Assembly: GCF_901933205.1 (NCBI RefSeq)
Contig: NC_044586.1
Span: 16,031,569-16,095,568 of the forward strand
From: Camarhynchus parvulus
Lineage: Eukaryota; Chordata; Aves; Passeriformes; Thraupidae
Direction: 5' to 3'
DNA: 64,000 nt
Shown: positions 21,737-34,900 of the stretch, one piece after another
Layout of the letters: each line of letters starts with the position of its first letter
Position numbering within the stretch: position 1 is the first letter of the stretch
Made by a program: the position numbers and the translations under genes
Notes under the pieces: model-generated
Database searches by the model: none
Told to the model about the DNA's origin: nothing
The model's input: only the letters and a program-made list of their open reading frames with translations

Positions 21737-23077
21737 ATCCATCATAAAAGCATCAGTTTTCTTTGGTTATCAGTGAGCTGTGTCTCTGCTCATGCTGTCT
21801 AAAGAGTGTGTCTCCCCTGAGCTGGATGCACACCTCTGCACCCCTGATGCAGCCCTGATAGCACTGGAAATGAAAGACAACTGTAGAAGAACAAGGTCTC
21901 TGAGAAAGAGAGACACTTAATCAATCAAAATAACTACAGATGCTGAGACCTATGTTGTTTTTGGTAGCTGACAGTGCTGCTGTTGTGTAGGCACATCTGA
22001 CACAATGACAGGGTGAGTGACATGAAGAGACTGTAAAGATCTCTGGCTGAACATGTGGATTTCATCAGGTTATGTGGCTTCTCATTTCATGTCTTAAGTC
22101 CTTTTTCTTTTTTTTTTTTTTTTCAAGTACCATTGCTGGGCTATGAATTAATGACAGATGTACTTGGTTTTGCAGATTCTGACTATTATTTAGCATTTTT
22201 TATAGCTCCTTGAGGCATCAGGGTCAGGACTGTTCTTTCACTTAAAAATGAGTTTAAAGAATAGTATCTCACCCACTGGTTACATTTTAAGCAATTCTAA
22301 AAAGAAATAATTTTGTGCTCAAATTAGAATTAATATGATTTTTTTTTCAGAAAATGAGAGTATGTTAGTGTTTCATATGTTTCAGCAGGCACCACCCTAG
22401 CTATTTACAATCATCATGGTTTTAATTTTCCATTTATAAGATTAGTATTTGAATAAATTTACTCTGATTACCAGTGGCGGGGAGACTGAGATGGTTTTGC
22501 AGAAACAAGGATACTTGAAGCAGAAAAGTCTTTATCACACATCTTGATCATTTAGCAGCTTTTTGTTTCTCACATCTCCTTCTTCTTACCCCCCCCTTTT
22601 TGCTGACAAGGGAGTTCATCCAGTCTTCAGCGTGACTCTGTTGTGCTTGCCCTGGCATTTGCATTTCAGAGCTACTTATCCCTTGCAAGGAGAAGGTTTT
22701 TCCTAGGTACCTTTCCAAGGAAACTCATGCTGAAGCTATTCTGGGAGCAACTGGCACTTTTAAACTTTGGGCTGTGTCAGGCCTTGCCTGTTAGCATCCA
22801 CCAGGGATCTGCAAATCACCACTGATGTAATTGTGTTGGTTTCACTTCCAGAGCTTTTACAAGTGATTATCCCTCATCTTCACCACTTGTTATGTGGTGG
22901 GGTAGGGGTGGGTGTGGGACACCATTATTAAAAGCAGAGATAGATCTGTCACTGAAATTTCATTGCTTGTCCAGTTTCTTTCAGTTAATACTGAAGCTTG
23001 GTCATTTTATAACAAATGCCAAAAGTAATGTCTGTCTTTGTTTAAAGTACATATTTTACTTTACATAAGCACAAGCC
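21737..23077. other. Unassigned non-coding sequence
   Basis: No gene or clear repeat is seen. A T run lies at 22,109-22,125, and a G-rich ggtggggtaggggtggg stretch near 22,898. Confidence 0.5.
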
Positions 23078-23464
23078 TGTGACGGTGGTCACAAGGGTTT
23101 TTGGGGTGATGGAAGAGACGTAGATCTGACTCCATGATAAGAAGGCTTGATTTATTATTTTATAATATATACATATACTATACTATACTAAAAAGAAAAA
23201 GAAAAAGAGAGTTTCCAGAAGCTGCTAAGCTAAGTAAGAAAAGTAAAGAATGATAACACACAAGCTGGCCTTGACAAACTCCGAGAGCTAGCTCTGCTGT
23301 GACTGGTCACTGAACCAAAACATCCACACCAGACCAACCACAGATCCACCTGTTGCATTCCACAGCAGCAGACAGTCTATTGTTTACATCTTGTTGCTGA
23401 ACTTCTCTGCTTCAGCAGGAAAAATCCTAAAGAAAGAATTTTAGTGAAAAGGATGTCTGCGACA
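23078..23464 (-). mobile_element. Solo LTR, minus orientation, 6-bp TSD CAAGCC
   Basis: It is bounded by tgtgacggtgg at the left and tctgcgaca at the right. Perfect 6-bp direct repeats caagcc lie at 23,072-23,077 and 23,465-23,470. The reverse complement of AATAAATCAAGCC near 23,143-23,155 is a poly(A) signal placed correctly if transcription runs on the minus strand. The 6-bp TSD fits an ERVK-type integrase. An AT and GAAAAA-rich simple stretch lies inside (23,158-23,215). No retroviral genes are present. Confidence 0.9.
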
Positions 23465-23470
23465 CAAGCC

Positions 23471-26400
23471 TAATGTTTATTTCTGCTGTATTGGCTTAGA
23501 TTATTTTTCTAATATTCCCAGTAGTATCAAGATTATTTTTCTAATATTCCCAGAAGTATAAAGAATAGTCTTCTAATTATCAGACTAACAATCTCAAAAC
23601 TCACTTTTATGCTCCAATATGTTTCTTTCCATACTATTTGGTGGCATAAGATTTTATTTTGTCTTCTGTATAGCTATAAACTAAGCAGGAGAAGATAGTA
23701 CAGTACATGATGCTACTAATTTCCATTAAAAAAAAAGAAAATATATCTTTATTTTATTGTTGCTCCAAAGGCAATTTTAGGAGTCTCCTTGTAAAAGTAA
23801 AATCCCATATGTATCTCCACAAATCTGGAAGTCTAGACACTAGACACTTGTGCCAAGTGAGCAGACCTGGCATTCTCCAGCCTTGCAGCTGAAAACATTA
23901 TCTGACTGCTGCAAAGCACGGTTTTATTTCAGTCAGTGCACTGAAGCTGTGCAGAGGAAGTGTGAGTTATTCTGGAGTACAAGATGTTTTTTTGAGACTT
24001 AGTGGTATTTCACTCAGTGGTATTTCACCTAGTTTGAAGGTCAGGCAAGTCCTGAGTGTCAAGGTTCACTCAGCAGAAATTCTGGTTTTTCTCCTGCCCC
24101 CACCTTCTATGCAGTTCCTCTTCCAGGGCTTCTTTCCAACTTTAGGTTGTTCCTGAACTAGGAGAAGTGCCATGGTGCTCATCCTTCTGGCAGTGCCTCA
24201 CTGGGTGAGAATTTTTTGGTCAGCAGCATACTCTATTGCTCCTGCCCCAAAACTGCATCAGGATCCTCTTTGTGTATTTTTCCAGCCCCTCTACAGCTCA
24301 GAGACTGTGGCCACATGAAAATATTCTCTCAGCTTTTCAGTGGTCTTAGGTCAACGCCTTATAGGCCTACAGAGACATCAGGAAGCAGCTTTCCTCCAGG
24401 ATGAGAGCACTGAGGAACATCTGGAGACACCTCTGGGATCTAGCCAGCTTCTGGCTCTGTGCTCAACATTGAAGTCAGGATTTGATTCTGATCCATCTTC
24501 TGAGCATCTGTTGAGCTGCCAGAAAGTCCTACACCTGGCACATGCCATGTCCTTCCTCAGCCCTGGACTCCAAAGGCATCCCTGGAGAAAGGCTGTAGAG
24601 CCCCTGTTAACTCTGGGGAACCCCACTAGCAAAGAAGAGGTCCTACAGTGAAGGATAAAAGTCTAATGAGATCTGACACCAGCACTAGTGCGTTAGTCAG
24701 CCACCTGTGATGTAATCTGGTGCAGGAGAAGAGAGAGAACAGCACATCCCTTATAGAACACCTTTACTTGTATGTCAGCTTTTCACAGGTTGCATGGAGC
24801 CTGTATGCTGTCCAACAGTCTCCTCCTGCCAGTCCCTGAGCAATTCATGCTTCTTAACCATCTTCACCTTTCCTGTTTCTCTGAGGGCTTTTCTACATGC
24901 TTTGTGGGGCTTTTCTGTTATTATCCTTTTGTGAGCATTTTGTCATTACCTCGTTCTTCTTACCCTCCTCACACACAAATCCTGTTAAGAAGCTGGTCGT
25001 GTCTGACTTCTTCCATGCTTCAGGTACGAAGCTCAAATCAGGAAAGTAAAAAAGTTCAGCAGCCTACTGAGATGTCTGAGATCTTTCTTTCTGGAGCACC
25101 CTCTGGAGTTTATTGTGGGATATCACCAACCTGGGTGATACAACAGGTATAGATGATGACAAGCACCATCTTTGCATAGAATGTCCCTGCTAAGAAAGGA
25201 ACAGACCAGATAAACTGAAAATACTGATTTAAATACTTAAAAAAAAAAAAAAAAAAAGAGACAGCACCCTTTACACCCCCTGCTAAAATAATTTTTTAAC
25301 TCTTCAAATCTTCCTTGTCGGCCAAAACATTCCAAAACCAGTTACTTGTCATTGCTTGGTGCTGCTTAGTGATAGCATGCATCAAATCCATTCGTAGTAA
25401 TCATACAACAGGCAATACACCCAGTTCATGTGACACTGCTCTCTTGCTATTCCTGTTCTTTAGGCTGAAAGTTATTGTTGAAAAAACCTACAATCTCCTG
25501 AATATAATTTTAGATATGAGGAACAACTTCTCTCACCACCCATCAACAACATCAAATTAATTGTGATAGCTCAAGCTTTTAACCTCTGATAGTACAGGGG
25601 TTTGCCTGATCACTGTCATTTAACGTGACCTGGCTACTAAGCCATGTAGTGTGAACACCTGTTTCTGTTTGGGGCTCTTTTTTGGGTGGTTGGATGGTTT
25701 CCAAAGCAGACATACCCTGAAACACTGCCTTCCATTCATCCTCTTGCTTCCACAGAACAAGCCACAGCCACCACGCAGGGCTGTTCTGATGTGCTTGGTG
25801 CTCTGCAAACACAGACCCAGCAAGGGGAAAGGTGTCTTTGTTTCCTCAACTGACGTATCTTGCTACATCCAGGCTTATCAGAGCTCACTGCAAAAACTAG
25901 CAGAGCCAGGTTACTGATGATCTGTCTGGGCTGGGACTGCGTTAACCAGAGTCAGGGAGTTGTTACATCCTGTTCATTTCTCATTAGCATTTCCTGGATG
26001 CACCTTCAGGGCCTCGGGATGAAGAAAGCAGTTCACTGGTGAATCCCTTGTCTACACTGCGTCTCCACTCCTCTCTGCTGGTGAATAAGGTGAATTAACC
26101 CCTCTGATATATTTTCCTTAGCTTCAGGAAGAAATAGAGATCTGGACATGCACAGATGTCCTCCTGCGCTATCAACAAAATAAATCTGGATACACAACAA
26201 AGCAAAATGGAAAATAAATCTCCCCAAACCCAACTGCACAATGCCACTATAAATGTTCACAGATTTCAAAGGAGCTGTGCTCTGCTCCAGCGCTTCCCAA
26301 AACCACTTTCGATGAACAATGCAGCAGCAGTATGGTGACCTCAGTGTTCTGCCGAAAGAATTTGACTGTCATTAAAAAGTGTTCAAGAAAAGAAAAAGAA

Positions 26401-28490
26401 CACAGGGGGATACTCGTATAGTTGCTTTGCACCTTATTCAAGTGAGGGGTTGGATGTTACTATTCTGCTTCCGTAGCATTTTGTGCTGCTGTAACTGACT
26501 GTGACGAGTAGAGGGCAGCAAAGAATCCTTTTGAGAGGAAAAATAAAAAGGAGAGGGAAAATGTGCCAAAGCAATGTAGGCAATAAACTGAAATCAGAGT
26601 ACAGAGCAAGGCATAGGTAATTGGGTGCATCCTAGAACTGCTATGTAAGTGTGTCAGACCACGCAGTGCAATGCTGCAGGAAGATCTAAGTTTTCATGGA
26701 GCTCTTTCAGTGGATTAAATCTCACATTTGCACAGCTTTGAAAATGGAAAACAGCATATAAGGCTTTTTCACAGCATCTAACTTTAGGTCCTCGAGGCCA
26801 ATCTTACTAGGCTGCATCCAGAGCAGTGATTTTCCAATTCTTTTTGTTGCAATCTCTTAACAATCTCTTACTGCATTTGAAAAATCCTGTAAGCTGAATT
26901 CAAATACATTGTGAAAAGGTTTGCTGCTCTGAGGTATACCTTGCAGCACACTTAGAGGTACCCGTGGAATACAAGATAAGATTATTGCTTTATGGTTGAG
27001 GAAAAATGGAAAAGTTGTCCCGGTGTACCTTTTAGGACTGAAGGGATATGCTGTGTCAGACCCTGGATGAACCTCCCTCTTTTCAGGGACTGCAGAAGGG
27101 CTCTGTGAAGACAGGTTTGCTCTGGCTGAAACTGCCTATTGGAGGAGGAGGAGGAGGAAGCTTAGCTGTATTAATTACTGTCCTAATCATTCACTCTAAT
27201 CACAATGTGCACTTCACAGAAATTTAATACACATACACAACCCCCATATGACCCCCATCCTTCTCCGTTCCTGAGAATGAACAACATGCTCACAAATTAT
27301 CTCAGTGCAAATTCTTATTCATCTAATTAATACTGGCAGAGATGAGGGTTATCCTACTCTGTTTTTCTCATTGGTTTGTTCTCTTTCATCTGGCCTTACT
27401 CAGATCAGACACACAACACCACAAACACTTGCATGAGCTGTTCCCTTGACTCGTCATTTTTTTACAACACATTTTAAGCACCTCTGAACTCTCTCTGAAA
27501 TATGTGTAGTTAAGGTGACCTTGCTGTTTCCTCAGTGTTCTGTAAATGACAAATGTGTTTTCTTACAAAGTCAGTGTGTGTTAAGAGGTATCAGGAGTGG
27601 CTGAAGGGAAATTTGGAGATGAGATCAGGTGCCTGTAGATGAAGGCCAGGACTCCAACTTGTTTTACTGCTTTTCTATTTAGGCACATCGGACAATCTCC
27701 TGTGGGAATCCTGGTGACAATGCCACGCACCCCAGCTAAAGAAACTCTCTAAACAAGGAGTGAAAGGGATGAATGATCAGAGTGGTTCAAGAGGATTGGG
27801 AAAATCAGATAAAGAGGAAAAGTGTTCATTCAAAACTTGTCTGCAAATAGCTTTGGTGATTATGCATGGGGTTTTAATTTTTGCACAAATTGTAACTTCA
27901 TGATGTATTGCATGATTTCAGTGTCTTCTTGCAATACTAAAAAATAACTTTTCTTCACAAGATTAATAGATACAGTAGCTAATTTGTACCAGGTGAAATA
28001 TCCTCCCCTCAAACACCTGAACATTTATGCTGTAGTAATACAAGTAACACCCAGTCAAATTTACTTAAGAAATCTCAGTTCTCATTAAGAGACAAGTGTC
28101 CATAATACTTTAAAAACCTTCAAATGTTTTATTTCATAATAAAGTAGACTACTGGCAGCACTATTACTCTAATGTTGTTATTGTTAGTATTGAAAAATCT
28201 CTAAAAATAATACTTTTTCTTTCTAATGCCATGTTCTGGTTGGCACTTCATATTTCAAAGTGCAATTTAAAAATTGCAAATTCCTGAAAGCAATTTTCTT
28301 CAATGACATTTTCTGAGCTCTGCTAAACAAAACCAAAGAAAAACTGATTCCACAAACTGATTTTCATTTGTCATTAAAAAAAAAGACAACAAACAAATTT
28401 CAAAACAACCAAAAAATAGAAATTTCAACCAGTTCTACTAATGAATTTCTGCAGCAGGCTCTATTTTATTTTATAGCTAAATTATATAAT
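23471..28490. other. AT-rich non-coding sequence, no confident features
   Basis: Five kilobases with no convincing gene, LTR or CR1. Small features are an A run at 25,240-25,257 and a GGA repeat at 27,142-27,160. The frame at 25,651-25,917 (88 codons) and the one at 24,772-25,152 (126 codons) match nothing I recognise and lack paired splice signals. Confidence 0.5.
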
Positions 28491-28499
28491 AAAACCATA

Positions 28500-28690
28500 T
28501 TCTATTGAAAGAGACCTTAAAGCTCACCTTGTTCCACCCCCTGCCATGGGCAGGGACACTTTTCACTATCCCAGGTTGCTCCAAACCCCATCCAACCTGG
28601 CATTGGACACTTCCAGGGATGGGACAGCCACAGCTTCTCTGGGCAAAAGAAGCTGACAGGATGGGATCCCTTCTGGCTTTTTTCTAAAAG
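28500..28690 (-). mobile_element. CR1 LINE 3' end
   Basis: The + strand carries the reverse complement of the CR1 tail region: gagaccttaaagctcacc, gggcagggacactt, caggttgctccaa, catccaacctgg and ttccagggatggg. It is 5'-truncated at about 190 bases. Confidence 0.88.
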
Positions 28691-31315
28691 AAGGGCTGCA
28701 ATAACTTAATCATTTGGAAAATGTTCCTGCACTGGAATTTATTATGATAAGAGATAAAGTACAAGCCAACCTTTTAGAATTTTATAACAGCTACAGAGTT
28801 GGTATAAATTGCTTTAAATATCTGAAAATTTTATCACCTCTTCCCTCTCTACTGAGGAAATTGAAACAGCTGGGAGTGCTAAGAGAATAACAGCTGGGTA
28901 CGGAGAGCAGGCATCATGACTTCCAAGTCTTTGTGTTCCTTGGTTCAGTGGTTAAAGTACAGGTAGTAAAACTAAAGGGACCATGAGGAGGCTTTTATTT
29001 AAACACAATAGCTCAAGAAATGAATAGGAACCATATTCCAATTTAGAGAAGGTGCTTTAGAGTTAAATTAATTCAGGAGCAATGCACATGAAATCTTTTC
29101 TCTTTAAAAAGATTTGTGTTCAAGTTATTGAGCTTTTAGAGCTCATGTCGTAGTACTAATAACCCCTATTGGGATCCAGGGCTTTAGTGGTAAAATTAAA
29201 CTGTGTTCAACACAGTGCTATGGAACCATTTGTTAGATGAACAAGGGAAAAAAACCCCAAAACTAAATCAAGCAGACATTAATCTGGCATTTAAAGCAGG
29301 TCAGACAAAGCAATGCATTTTATTTTTATATTTTATTCATGCTACTTCCTTCCCGTCTTTTCATCTCTGTTTAGAATATACAAATGATTGAGTCACACAA
29401 ATTTTGCTTCCAGGCAATCTAACTCACAGCAACAAGCAGAATAATTAGGGAAAAAAGCCATTAAAATATTAATCTAGAGAAGGAAAGTGTCCTTCTTAGA
29501 GAATCCAGAATAATGGGGCTCCAAGGGCAGAAGATACCCCAGTCCAAAGTATTAAATTAGGCTCTGAGAATGTGATGCAGTTTGTGGTAGCTGGAAGTTG
29601 CCAAAATGTATGGCCAAACATCATCCCTCAAGTGGTATGTTTAATTTGCTCTGCTTCCCTTGAAGTCACAGCAAGATTTCAAAAGCTTCTTTATTTGGGG
29701 CCTGTTATCAAGATATTTCAGCATCTTGTGCCCAATGATGGTTTTTTTTCATGCCTCTTTTCAAAAATTTTTTAATTGATTGATGTATTTTTCCTTGATA
29801 CATTTAATAATGAGTTTGAAGCAGTTTTTATAAGCTGTCTCCTCTGTCAAGCTGCCAAATCTACCACTAGGCAGAGACTTCCAAGTCCTAGTTCTAAAAG
29901 TCATGTTCAAGATTTAGCTTTTGTTAATATTTCCACTGAAATCATAAGACAATTTTTACCTATCTTTCCTTAGGGCCCTGCTGGGATGTGCATATCCACA
30001 AAGATATACTGTCTCCTGGGCAAATTCCTTGGAATTTCAGAAAGAATGATATAAACAAGATATTTCACACTTTTTCCAAAAAGCTGAAAATCTGCTTGCT
30101 TGGATATATGCACAGACTTGCTTCTTTCAAGATCGAAGGAGTCTTATTTATAGCAACATCTGTTTTCAAAAAGAATGTGGACCTTGATCCAACAGACCTT
30201 TACATCCTCATATTTTAAAGTACCCAGGTGTACAGTTTTAGCTAATACAGTGGTAAAGGCTCACAGTTTTTATATGTCAGAAAAAGTGCATGTCAGAAAA
30301 ATGTCTGCAAGTCTTCATGTTTATTTTTACATCATTCCTGAAGTGCTGTGGCTTTAGTGAATACAACTCAGAATACAAACTTTGAGTGACTATATTCACA
30401 CATTGAGAGTATTTTAGAACTTTCCTCTGCTTTAAATGATCTGTAGCTTAAAAAAATGTTTCTGGAAAGCTAGAGCAACATATTTGAAAAATGGTAGGCA
30501 GAAGAAGAAGAAAAAATCTCTGGAAATAAACAGCTACAAAAATGCCTAGTCTCTCAGGATTCCTGTAAAAGCAGATTCATCCTCCTGCCATATTTATGAG
30601 GCTGACAGATTTTAATATACTCATTTTCTATTGGGAGAAGCTGAGGCTTGAATAAAACAAAGTGAAGAGATCATAGTTAATGTACAACAGTAAAAAATAA
30701 ACAACTGGGTACTTTGCCTCATTCACTATGTAAAAGGTTCTTCTGTGCTCAAGAATGATCAAAGCTTTGCATAATAGTAAAACAATATATATTAGGAGCA
30801 GTTCATTATGTCAGCACATAAACCCCCAAGAGTATATTTTCATCACAGCACGATGTCAGTGTCACTTTGCAGTACCAAACACTGGCAGCACATCACCTGA
30901 GAAAGAAATGCCCCATCCCCTATCAGAAGTGCTGCATTGGAAAGAGCAGAAGGCTTGAGAGGTACATCTCCCCCAGGGAACTGATTCTGGCAGAATCCTT
31001 ACTAAACAGAGTGAATGCTGCACCACCTGATGCACAATTACAAGTCACTGTTGTGTACATGCATTTTTGCTTTTCTGTACAACAATGAATAATGCTGATT
31101 TATGCAGAAGGTTTTAGATCTTTTTTCCAAATGTCTTGGAACATTGCAGTGATTAATAGACAGTATATATTTTCACTGCAGTTTAAAGTTGTGGCAAGAG
31201 TGCTCTTTCTTTTTCCTCAGAAACCTCAGGAGCATTATGTAATTTTTTCCTTCCTTTCCTCCCTAGATTGCAATATTCCACATACGTCCCCTGAACTGTC
31301 ACAATTTTACTGAAG
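28690..31315. other. AT-rich non-coding sequence, no confident features
   Basis: No gene, LTR or CR1 is recognised. All open frames are under 80 codons. Confidence 0.5.
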
Positions 31316-31320
31316 CAATG

Positions 31321-31906
31321 TGTCCGAGGTTACAATGTAAAGATGTATTCTGTTCTTATCCTCAAGAGCTGTTGAAACCAGGAGGGGCATCATTTTTTCC
31401 TTATCTCCTGTTAATAGGCCCACCAATGCCTTTCCATGACTCAGAGATAACTCCCTCCAGGAACCATTTCTGTTTAATGGACCCACCACGTTGGGTCCAT
31501 TAAATGATATCAACCCATTGCGAGATGCTCCGCCTAGGGGGGAGGAGCTAAGCATCCCCACCTAGATATAATCTGGGATTTGGGACAGAGTAAGAAGTCT
31601 TTCCACTGGATTCCCAGAGAAACAGCTGTCTTTTCTACTGGATCTTCAGAGAAAGAACGCACCCTTTTCTACAGGATCACTGCTCCAACAGAACCACATC
31701 TGCCTCCCCAGGAGGACTGCAGTCACCTGCAATTCAACTGGACTGCTACCAATACTTTGACCAACAGGGTGTCAGGTTGCAGTCCGACTTTGTCAGTGGT
31801 CTTTCTTTTTTATTATTGCATGTATTTTGGTTTTCTTTTCCCTTTTCCTAATAAATTGTATTTCTGACTTGGAGTCTGTCACTGGTTTTGCTTTCAAACC
31901 TGAACA
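31321..31906 (+). mobile_element. Solo LTR, 5-bp TSD CAATG
   Basis: It starts TGTCCGAGGTT and ends AACCTGAACA, so the ends are near-inverted copies. Perfect 5-bp direct repeats caatg flank it at 31,316-31,320 and 31,907-31,911. A tagatataat TATA-like word lies near 31,563, and a taataaattg poly(A) signal near 31,850, about 55 bases from the 3' end. It is related to the minus-strand LTR at 4,624-5,299 (shared gagatgctccgcc, tggatcttcagag and gaaccacatctg-like words). No internal genes. Confidence 0.92.
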
Positions 31907-31911
31907 CAATG

Positions 31912-34900
31912 GTAATAGTAAGTGTTTAGCAGTGCGATTGTTTTTTGCATGTAAATTCAATCTTGAAAGTAGTATGAATGAAGACAAATTTCATACTAAG
32001 CATCTTAACAACCTCTCAGTTACCCATGTCTTCCATTGTCAGCATGAGACTAATTCTCTACTCCACCATATTAACATTTCAAAATGCTAGGATAATCTTT
32101 TAGTAAAGTAGATGAAGAATTTTTTTTTTAAATCTAGAGCTGTTTTTATTGATTGATTTTTGTTTGTTTTATTCATTTCTGTTTTTCTCAGGAGTTCAAT
32201 TGGTCCATTTTTTAAATTTTTTTGTTTTACTTTTTCCCCGTTCCCTTCAGGAAAATCTTATTAACATTCATAAAAGAAACAATAACATGCCAGAGAAGCC
32301 ATATGAAATTCTGCTGAAGAAAATGTCATGCTAGAAATAGAGTGAATAATGATGACTGGAGGTTTCAAAGCCAGATGACTGGTATGGATGAGGATTGCAA
32401 GGAGTTCAGGAAAAGAGAGGCTCCTGCTGCCAAGTAAATCTCCCCCCCTCAAGGTGGAAACCTGTCATCCTGCCTCCATAAGGATTTCCCTTCCCTTCCC
32501 TTCTCTTCTGCCTAACATTGATGAACATTCAAACAGTGCTTTTTAAACAATTTTGCAGGTCCAATAAATGTCAGACATTTGCACTTGTCCTGAAGACTCA
32601 GAGCTTGCTGCTGCAAGAAGGGTTTTAGTGACACCTGTGAGGTTGCTCAACACCCATTTTTCTTTTCTTCAGCCTTGCTGCCTTCAGATCCAAACTACTC
32701 TAAACAGGGAGGCTGAATCATGAAATGCATTTTCCATCTGAAGGGAAAGGGAGAAGAAATTGTTTTCTCCAGCTTCTTTCAAAGCTGGATGATAAATAAA
32801 TCTCCCTTTTACATCAGACCTGATTACTTCAGCAAGGAGAGCACTTAGCTTCCTGCATTGCAGGTTTCAAGGGGGGCAGCTTCTAAGCCATGTATTGCTA
32901 AGCTTAGCTTAGGTGTTGTTTGAAAAACAAGTGGATAAAGATGGGAGGCTCTGTCCATGTCAGATAATCCAGAAATCCACCAGGCATCCCTGGTGCTGCC
33001 TAACATCTTCTGTGGATCTCTTCAACCTCTCTCCCCATTAAATCTTTTAATTAAACTAAGCCTTTGCCTTTCCTCCTCCACACACAAACAGTGTTTCCTG
33101 GAGGTTTTGGTGATTTTTTTTTCCTCCAAGAATCCTCTTGGACATGATGGAATAATTCAGATTCAGCACTGTCTCCCCTCCCAAAATTTGGATATGTATT
33201 CATTTTTGCTATGAAAGCTGATCTTTTTACTCGAGTTAATTTAGAAGCAGGAAAAGTAATCCTCCAAAAAGCCCAGATTGCTGAAATTGCCTCTGCTATC
33301 TAGAATACATTATATAAGGACTTCTAAACTCAAAAAGAGCAAGAAACAACAACAAATCTTCTCAAAGTTTAATTTCAAATATATTTTTCTTTATAATTTT
33401 TAACCACATGAGTAGTGACGTCAGTAGATTATGGCTTTGTTGGTTTCATTGCTTTCTATACTTGTTATTTGTAATTTCTGAAAGTTGATTTCCTCTCTCT
33501 GCCCTTCTTTATAATGTTAGAAAAGCAAATTTACCATTCTCTCAAGCTTTCTTTCTTTTTCACACGAACAAATACTTCTCATGTGAGAAAAATGAGCATT
33601 CTCAGAATCACACACAAAGTGACCAATCACAAAATCATACAAGCACCTTGGAGTTCCTTTTTGTTTTATTTTTCTTTGAATTTTTTTTTTTTACATTTTT
33701 AAGAGCTAAAACTTAATCCCTTAATCCAGATTTACCTACTCAGAAACCTTCTGAGAGCCATGCTTGCAGAGTAAAAATTGTAGAGCCTGACAATCACAAT
33801 TATCAGTGAAGGTGTTTCCACTGGAAGAGTGAAACATCCTGACTGCCCAAAAAGCACTTGCTAAGAGAGTATTTATGCATCGAGGAGGCTGATGCATTTC
33901 TCTCTTCTTGCCTTATGAAAATGGCTTTCTGGAAGTACTTTGCTGTACTGCCCACAAGGTTGGACTGGATGTGCCATCCCATCAGCTTTGGCAGAATATT
34001 TCAACACAGGGTAGTCAAAATGAGGGCTTGAGCAACAAAGTTCATCACTGATCTGATCACATCACTGGAAGCTGAAGAGGTGGAAGGATTAAGTAGACAA
34101 TGGAATTGCTGAAAATACAGACACATGCACACACACGCACAGACACACATGACCTTCTGAGGTATTTTGGGCTCAGTGCTCTGTTACTTTATGTGTGCAC
34201 ATGGCCTGAGATGGAAATGAATAATATAATCTCATACTTCAATAAATTGTTGTTGTTTATAAATGCAGTATTGGCTACCCCAGATCATGCCATGCTGTAG
34301 TAACTAAGTACAGCAGCATAGAAGAGAATTAAGCAGCCTGTTTGAAATGGACTATCACTGTAAGCTATCAGTGAGATTTTCTGAAGGCAAAATAATGATC
34401 TGTTGATATGATAAAAACATTCCTACCAGACTAAAAGAAAATAGATCCTGGGTCAAATATGAGAAATAAATATTAATATCTAGCTATTATCTCTTTGTAC
34501 TCAGAACGTTGTATCTGTGTTTAAATGTTTTTATACATATATTCTTTTTTAAACAGTCTTGCTGTTACATGGTAGTTGAAAGAACAAAACAAAACCATCC
34601 AGTCATCTTTCAACATCTTAGTCCAACTCCTCAGATTACCACAGGTGCTTGAGCTCTCTGATCTTTGTCTGAGTTGCACTTGGTGTCTTCCTTTTCTTGT
34701 GGTCCTCATTTTTATTTTTGCCAGTTCACAATCACAGCCCTTTGAAAGAGGAATAGCTAAAATAGCTGAGGGTTCTTTTGAATTCTGAAAAAATGAAAAC
34801 TGAAAAACCTTTGATCCTGATTTTTTCTGACAACTCATTTCTGCTCTTCTGCATGATTAGTAATTTAAACTATGGCGACCTTAGTTCAGCTGTATTTACT

